NCBI GenBank assembly: GCA_041485845.1
Contig: JBGPKH010000102.1
Span: forward strand, 1 to 18,230
Direction: 5' to 3'
Origin: OMOG01 sp041485845
Lineage (GTDB): Bacteria > Acidobacteriota > Terriglobia > Bryobacterales > Bryobacteraceae
Length of the DNA stretch: 18,230 nt
The translations under genes and the position numbers were made by a program. This document shows, in pieces, positions 14,210-18,230 of this stretch; positions within the stretch are counted from its first letter, which is position 1; every line of letters starts with the position of its first letter. Below the pieces are notes generated by a model, which ran no database searches, had not been told where the DNA came from, and saw nothing but the letters and a program-made list of their open reading frames with translations.

Positions 14210-15655
14210 CTAGTATTTGAGGTAAACGGTCTTGTAGTCGCTGTAAAACTCCAGGGCCGCGGGGCCTTGTTCCTTGGGTCCGAAACTGGACTCCTTGGTT
14301 CCGCCGAAGGGAAGCTGATACTCCACCCCTGCGCTGGGCAGGTTGACGGTCAACAGGCCGGCCTCGGCGCGATAGATGTACTCGAACGTGCGCGAGAGGC
14401 TGGTCGTCTGGATGGAAGACGAGAGGCCGAAGGGAATGTTGTTGGCGATCCGCATGGCATCTTCGAAGTCCCTGGCGCGCAGGATCGCGAGCACCGGGCC
14501 GAAGATCTCCTCGCGCGCGATGGTGTGCTCTTCCCGCACGTCTGCGAACACCGCCGGTTCGAGGAAGTACCCCTTGGCGAACGCGCCGTCCGTCAGCCGA
14601 TTGCCGCCGCAGCGCGGCTCTCCCGATTCCTTGCGCCCGATTTCGATGTAGTGCAGCACGGTATCCATCTGCGCCTGGTCCACGCACGGGCCGATCTCGA
14701 TGCCCGGCTCCATCCCGTTGCCCACCTTCAGCTTGCGTGTGCGCTCCACGACGGCGGCCACGAAGCGATCGTAAATGGCGTCTTCCACAATGGCGCGGCT
14801 GGTGGCCGTGCACTTCTGACCGGTGGAGAAAAAGGCCGCGTTCACCACATTCTCCACGGCGGAGGGAAAGTCGGCGTCGGCGAGCACGATGGTGGGGTTC
14901 TTGCCGCCCATCTCGAGCTGGATGCGCAGGCGCCGCTTGGAGGCCTCGCCGTGCAGCCAGTTGCCGATCTGGCACGAGCCGGTGAACGACACGGCCTTGA
15001 GGGCCTTGGCGCTCACCAGCGCCTGTCCCAGTTCACCACCCGAGCCGGCCACGAAATTGACCGCACCTTTCGGAATGCCGGCCTCGTGCAGGGCTTCGAC
15101 AATGCGCCACGCGCTCAGGGGCGCCGCGGACGCCGGTTTCAGCACCACCGTATTGCCGCAAATCAGGGCCGGCGCCAGTTTCCACGCCGGGATCGCGCTC
15201 GGAAAATTCCAGGGCGTGATCAGCCCCACCACTCCGATGGGCTTGCGCAGCGCGAACATGTGAACGCGATCGCGTTCCGAGGGGACCAGCATGCCCGGCA
15301 TGCGCGAGCCCTCGCCGGCAAAGTAGCGCAAGATATTGATCGAGCGGCGCACTTCGCCCTTGGCCTCGGGAAGCGTCTTGCCTTCCTCGCGAGTCATTTC
15401 CGCGGCCACCTGCTCGAACTTCTTGTCCAGAATGCCGGCCGCGCGGTACAGGATGTTGCCGCGCGCCGGACCGCTGGTTGCCGACCAGCCGGGAAGGGCG
15501 GCCGCCGCCGCCGAGGCCGCATCCTCGACGTCCTGCGCCTTGCCTTTAGCGAAAACGCCCACCACCTCGTCTGTGTTGGCGGGGTTGCGGTCGTCGAAGG
15601 CCGTCGAACTTTTCACCCATTCGCCATTGATGTAGTTTGCAAAGGTTTGCGTCAT
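14210..15655 (-). CDS. Aldehyde dehydrogenase, likely 2-oxoglutarate-semialdehyde dehydrogenase
   Basis: An NAD(P)-dependent aldehyde dehydrogenase of 481 residues. Family marks: YINGEWV near the start, TPWNFPSAIPAWKLAPAL, VLKPASAAPLSA, FTGSCQIG, Glu248 in LEMGGKNP, nucleophile Cys282 in STGQKCTATSR, and EEIFGPVLAIL. FSTGQ(R/K)CTATSR is close to the 2-oxoglutarate semialdehyde dehydrogenase group, which fits the FAH-type dehydratase encoded downstream. The ATG at 15655 lies only four bases after the lemA stop, so lemA and this gene may share a transcript; the ribosome-binding site would lie within lemA and is weak. Succinate-semialdehyde or other short oxo-acid aldehydes are alternative substrates. 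Confidence 0.88.
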   Translation of the reverse strand: MTQTFANYINGEWVKSSTAFDDRNPANTDEVVGVFAKGKAQDVEDAASAAAAALPGWSATSGPARGNILYRAAGILDKKFEQVAAEMTREEGKTLPEAKGEVRRSINILRYFAGEGSRMPGMLVPSERDRVHMFALRKPIGVVGLITPWNFPSAIPAWKLAPALICGNTVVLKPASAAPLSAWRIVEALHEAGIPKGAVNFVAGSGGELGQALVSAKALKAVSFTGSCQIGNWLHGEASKRRLRIQLEMGGKNPTIVLADADFPSAVENVVNAAFFSTGQKCTATSRAIVEDAIYDRFVAAVVERTRKLKVGNGMEPGIEIGPCVDQAQMDTVLHYIEIGRKESGEPRCGGNRLTDGAFAKGYFLEPAVFADVREEHTIAREEIFGPVLAILRARDFEDAMRIANNIPFGLSSSIQTTSLSRTFEYIYRAEAGLLTVNLPSAGVEYQLPFGGTKESSFGPKEQGPAALEFYSDYKTVYLKY

Positions 15656-15659
15656 AGAA

Positions 15660-16226
15660 TTAAAACTGGGCTTTCGGCAGAGTCTGCGCTCCCGGTTCCG
15701 TGGGGAAGTACGCGTCGTTGCGCGTGAATCCCGACATGCTTGCCACCATATTGCCGGGGAACATCTGGATCTGCGCGTTGTAATGCTCGAGGGTCTCGTT
15801 GTATTTGCGGCGCTCGACGGCGATGCTGTTTTCCTTGTCTGCGATTTGGTCCTGCAGGCGCAGGAAGCTCTTGCCGGACCGCAACTGCGGGTAATTCTCC
15901 GTAGCCACCAGCAGCCGGCCGAGCGCGTTCGAGAGCCGGTCGTTCGCCTGGATCTTTTCCTGGGGAGAGTGCCGATTGATGAGCGCAGTCCGCGCGTCCG
16001 CGATGTCCCTGAATATTTCCGTCTCGCGCTTATCCATTCCCTGCAACGTTTCCACCAGGTTCGGCAGGAGGTCCGCGCGGCTCCGGAGTGCCGCATCCAC
16101 CTGCGCCCAGCCCTTGTTGATGGCTTCACGTTGCGCTGCCAGATCGTTACGCACGCTCACGAACTTGCTCCCGGCCGCCAGCCCGGCCACCACCAACACC
16201 AGAGTTCCGATCAGAGCAGTTCTCAC
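15660..16226 (-). CDS. lemA: LemA-family protein
   Basis: A 188-residue LemA protein. The N-terminal membrane segment (ALIGTLVLVVAGLAAGS) is followed by the family core: NDLAAQREAINKGWAQVDAA, LRSRADLLPNLVETLQGM, LSNALGRLLVATENYPQLRS, and RRKYNETLEHYNAQIQMFPGN. LemA proteins sit in the inner membrane with a helical outer domain; the role is not settled. The start is GTG 16226, supported by AGGAG eight bases upstream on the minus strand (about 16234-16238). A relic of a TPM-domain gene lies upstream; lemA and TPM (YgcG-like) genes are classic neighbours, so the cluster was probably lemA plus TPM before decay. lemA itself looks intact. Confidence 0.9.
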   Translation of the reverse strand: MRTALIGTLVLVVAGLAAGSKFVSVRNDLAAQREAINKGWAQVDAALRSRADLLPNLVETLQGMDKRETEIFRDIADARTALINRHSPQEKIQANDRLSNALGRLLVATENYPQLRSGKSFLRLQDQIADKENSIAVERRKYNETLEHYNAQIQMFPGNMVASMSGFTRNDAYFPTEPGAQTLPKAQF

Positions 16227-16236
16227 AAATCGTCTC

Positions 16237-16479
16237 CTACTTCTCCAGGCGGTCCACCGCGTCGATCACCACCGGGAATCCCCCTCAAATATGAGCCCAG
16301 CAGGGCCGCGGGTTCCACGTCGCGGGGCTTCACCAACCCCTCGCAAACGTCCAGCAGCTTGTCGAACGGCAGCGGGTCGATGCCGAAACGCTCCTTCGCG
16401 ATCGCGATCGCCTCCCGCTTTGCCGGCGGCGCCGGCGCGCCGTGCAGGATGCGGCCGCATTTCGCGCAGGATGCAGCCG
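16237..16479 (-). pseudogene. Start-less fragment with CxxC motif, upstream of lemA
   Basis: In a third minus-strand frame the sequence reads DPAASCAKCGRILHG, then REAIAIAKERFGIDPLPFDK, LLDVCEGLVKPRDVEPAALL and GSYLRGIP. It has no start (a TGA lies just before it, near 16489) and changes frame near 16270 to give VVIDAVDRLEK and TAG at 16239-16237, ten bases before the lemA start. Without the shift it would end at a TGA overlapping the lemA GTG. The CAKC pair and coherent codon use suggest a real former C-terminus of a small metal-binding or structural protein, joined to the TPM fragment by a deletion. Family not recognised. Confidence 0.45.
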
Positions 16480-16770
16480 GATCCCTTCATTCTTCCCCTG
16501 CTGTCCGGCGCTCCGGGCGCGCGCCATGGCGTTCGCCAGGTCCTCGATCGGCTCACCCTCCAGCGACGAAATGGCGGCCGGCGCGATGCGCACGTCCGTG
16601 GCATGCTCGACGGCGCCGCAACAACTTTCCAACTCGAGTTTGCTGGAGGCATCGATGACGCCCGCGAAATCGCCGGCGCACCCTTGCGGCTTGAGCGCTT
16701 TCCAGTCGACCGCCCATCCGGCCGCGGCGCACCAAGCTGCCACTACGCCCAGCCGCAACCACTTCTTCAT
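16480..16770 (-). pseudogene. N-terminal part of a TPM-domain (YgcG-like) protein, truncated
   Basis: From ATG 16770 the first ~97 residues encode a signal peptide (MKKWLRLGVVAAWCAAAGWA) and the start of a TPM domain: VDWKALKPQG, DFAGVIDASSKLELES, SLEGEPIEDLANAMARA and GQQGKNEGI, closely following the family pattern up to the GKNEGI motif. The normal continuation (LLLLSVxDRRxRLEVGYGLE...) is absent. The frame instead runs into the unrelated fragment upstream of lemA, giving an Arg/Ser-rich nonsense tail. About two-thirds of the domain is missing, so the gene is decayed. LemA neighbourhood supports the assignment. Confidence 0.65.
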
Positions 16771-16833
16771 CTTGATTTTTCAGTGTACTACGCGCGGCCC
16801 TTTTTGCCGCGTTAATCGCGTTACGGGACACCC

Positions 16834-16842
16834 TGATAAAAT
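16834..16842 (+). promoter_or_regulatory. Extended -10 promoter of the MerR-TPR gene
   Basis: TGATAAAAT (TG-n-TAAAAT) is an extended -10 whose expected start point, about seven bases downstream, coincides with the GTG start at 16849. There is no room for a ribosome-binding site, so a leaderless transcript is likely. No clear -35 is seen, which extended -10 promoters tolerate. Confidence 0.5.
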
Positions 16843-16848
16843 AAGCGC

Positions 16849-17733
16849 GTGGCTCCGAATGAGGAATACTCGCGCGCGGATGTCCGCCGTCAGTTTAACC
16901 TGTCCGAGCGACAGCTTCGAAGCTGGGAGAGGCAGGAACTGATTTCGCACGCAGAATCCTACTCGTTTTCCGACCTGATCGCCATCCAGACGTTGATCAA
17001 ACTGCGCGAAAGCCGCATCCAGCCGCGGCAGATCGGCCGTGCGCTTCAGTCCCTGCGCCAGAAGCTCGACGGTGTGAAAAAGCCGCTCTCCGAACTGCGC
17101 ATCGTGTCGGACGGCAAGAAGATCGCGGTCCACGTGGCAGGGCAGAAGATGGAGGCCCTCAGCGGGCAGATCCTCCTCGATTTCGAAGCCGGCGAGCTGG
17201 GCGGCGTGCGCGTCTTCCCCGAACGCAGGCACTCCGCCAACCGCATCCGCGAATCCGAAGCCTGGTTTCAGAAGGGCCTGGAGCTCGAGGAGACCGGAGC
17301 CCCGGTGGAGCAGGCCGTCCACGCCTACGAAAAGGTGCTCGGGTTGAACCCCAATGCCGCGGGCGCGCTGGTCAATCTGGGCACCATCTACTATCGCCAG
17401 CGCAAGTTTGCCGAGGCTGAAACGTACTACCGGCAGGCGATCGCCGCCGACCCCGGCTATCCGCTGGCACAATTCAACCTGGGCAACCTCTACGATGAGC
17501 AGGAGCGTGTGAAGGAAGCGTTCGATCACTATCGCCAGGCCCTCACCCTGAATCCCCGGTACGCGGACGCCCACTTCAACCTGGCGCTGCTCTGCGAGCG
17601 CACCGCAGACAACCTCAAGGCGGTGCATCATTGGAAGGCCTATTTGAAGCTCGACAGCGCGGGCCAATGGGCGGAGATCGCGCGGCGCCAGTTGGAGCGC
17701 CTGCGGCAGGCGACGCTGATTCACTCGCGGTAG
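16849..17733 (+). CDS. MerR-type DNA-binding / tetratricopeptide-repeat fusion protein
   Basis: A 294-residue protein with two parts. Residues about 5-70 are a MerR-like winged helix: YSRADVRRQFNLSERQLRSW, ERQELI, YSFSDLIAIQTLIKLRESRI, QPRQIGRALQSL. A linker (VSDGKKIAVHVAGQKMEAL) is followed from about residue 136 by three or more TPR units, seen as WFQKGLELEETGAPVEQAVH, ALVNLGTIYYRQRKFAEAET, AQFNLGNLYDEQERVKEAFD and AHFNLALLCERTADNLKAVH with the W/LG/Y/A/P pattern. It should bind DNA and, through TPRs, a protein partner; the effector is unknown. There is no ATG; GTG at 16849 follows an extended -10 directly. It stands alone between the decayed TPM gene and the IS. Confidence 0.8.
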   Translation: MAPNEEYSRADVRRQFNLSERQLRSWERQELISHAESYSFSDLIAIQTLIKLRESRIQPRQIGRALQSLRQKLDGVKKPLSELRIVSDGKKIAVHVAGQKMEALSGQILLDFEAGELGGVRVFPERRHSANRIRESEAWFQKGLELEETGAPVEQAVHAYEKVLGLNPNAAGALVNLGTIYYRQRKFAEAETYYRQAIAADPGYPLAQFNLGNLYDEQERVKEAFDHYRQALTLNPRYADAHFNLALLCERTADNLKAVHHWKAYLKLDSAGQWAEIARRQLERLRQATLIHSR

Positions 17734-18072
17734 CTTAGGCGTCACGGAAGAATAACCAGATCCCACTGGAGAGAAAGGGAGACGCGGAGATTTGAACGGA
17801 GAAGAAAAAGGGAGAGGAGAGCAAGCGGATTCGCAGGAATTGGCGGCCGCGACTCGCAGCCGGGTTCGCGAACGCGGAGCGAGCGGAGCAGCGCATTCCT
17901 GGGCGCGGCAGCGCGTCCCCGGGCTGCGAAACGGGCAAGTTTTTGCGTGCCGCCTTAGCCCGAAGTTCCCCTAACAAATAAGCCTCAATTCTGAGGCATA
18001 CCATTGATTTTGCGGAAGATAAGCTATAAGCGCGAGCATCACAATGTTCCCATGTTAACTATCTATTTGTGC
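17734..18072. other. Non-coding stretch left of the IS, with structured DNA
   Basis: No supportable gene is seen. TCGCAGCC (17854-17861) pairs perfectly with GGCTGCGA (17922-17929) around a GC-rich arm, and GCCTCA-ATTC-TGAGGC (17982-17997) forms a tight hairpin. The last ~120 bases are much more AT-rich than the surroundings, as expected of incoming IS DNA; the exact left end of the IS is not visible. AATGTTCCCATGT at 18043-18055 is repeated as AATGCTCCCATGT at 18099-18111 across the transposase start. Confidence 0.5.
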
Positions 18073-18101
18073 TTGTATATGTCTACTGGATAGCATATAA
18101 T
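18073..18101 (+). promoter_or_regulatory. Transposase promoter
   Basis: TTGTAT (18073-18078) and TATAAT (18096-18101) are separated by exactly 17 bases. The predicted start point falls on or beside the ATG at 18108, so the transposase message is probably leaderless; no ribosome-binding site lies between the -10 and the ATG. Confidence 0.6.
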
Positions 18102-18107
18102 GCTCCC

Positions 18108-18230
18108 ATGTACATCGAAACCGTCCCCAATCGCAACTCCCCGCCCGCCATCCTCCTCCGCGAAGGCTGGCGCGAAGGCTCTAAGACCTTCAAGCGCACC
18201 TTGGCCAACCTCTCCCATTGGCCCCAACAA
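18108..18230 (+). mobile_element. Start of an IS1634/IS4-type transposase (cut by window edge)
   Basis: The frame from ATG 18108 is open to the window end and begins MYIETVPNRNSPPAILLREG, then TFKRTLANLSHWP. This opening (xIxxVPNRxSPPAxLLRExxREGxKVxKRTLANLSxxP) is the common N-terminus of IS1634-family DDE transposases. About 41 residues are present; the catalytic DDE core lies beyond the edge. The IS carries its own strong-looking promoter and AT-rich leader, unlike the host genes. Confidence 0.75.

Noticed and set aside
14096..15727. Long plus-strand open frame (543 codons) over the aldehyde dehydrogenase
   Set aside because: Antisense of a clear aldehyde dehydrogenase; low-complexity Arg/Gly/His composition and no domain.
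16780..17766. Minus-strand open frame (328 codons) over the MerR-TPR gene
   Set aside because: Antisense shadow; the plus strand has both HTH and TPR motifs.

Overview
The window is a GC-rich (clearly above 60 %) bacterial chromosome segment. Its gene repertoire and texture point to an Acidobacteriota genome of the Solibacter/Bryobacter type: small secreted proteins of unknown function, a MerR-TPR fusion regulator, many short palindromic repeats with a GGTCGCGGCTCGG core, decayed gene pieces, and an insertion sequence at the right edge. This assignment is inferred from style and recognisable families, not from a marker gene.

Layout. (1) 1-1916, plus strand: the end of the histidine-utilisation operon, with the C-terminal part of urocanate hydratase (hutU) overlapping imidazolonepropionase (hutI). 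(2) 2078-2829: two small unknown genes, one secreted, closed by a strong GC hairpin. (3) 2899-6412, plus strand: a tightly overlapping four-gene operon encoding an aconitase/isopropylmalate-isomerase-family large and small subunit, a class V PLP aminotransferase and an RraA-type (HMG/CHA) aldolase. Both hydro-lyase subunits depart from the usual active-site motifs, so this looks like an undescribed organic-acid or amino-acid pathway and is the most interesting block here. (4) 6439-9231: a decayed C-terminal gene remnant and a PepSY-like secreted protein (minus); a KdsD/KpsF-type sugar-phosphate isomerase with a large in-frame internal deletion; a membrane-anchored toroid-like protein carrying a zinc ribbon; and a secreted YXWGXW-type protein (minus). 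(5) 9351-11120: thioredoxin reductase, RidA, a repeat-rich stretch and a frameshifted PIN-domain remnant. (6) 11127-12737: a divergent pair of units, a minus-strand YtxH-like protein plus a membrane coiled-coil protein, and a plus-strand recX, sharing one palindromic -10 region. (7) 12750-16770, mostly minus: a hairpin repeat, a 2Fe-2S ferredoxin translationally coupled to a FAH-family dehydratase, a 137-bp palindromic MITE-like repeat, an aldehyde dehydrogenase, lemA, and the remains of a TPM-domain gene. The FAH enzyme plus aldehyde dehydrogenase fit the last two steps of oxidative pentose/sugar-acid breakdown to 2-oxoglutarate. (8) 16849-18230: a MerR-TPR regulator, a structured non-coding stretch, and the start of an IS1634/IS4-type transposase cut by the window edge.

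Common threads: histidine, organic-acid and sugar-acid catabolism all feed glutamate, pyruvate or 2-oxoglutarate; RidA and thioredoxin reductase are housekeeping. At least five loci show decay (internal deletion, frameshift or truncation), several next to palindromic repeats, suggesting a repeat- and IS-driven, locally eroding region.
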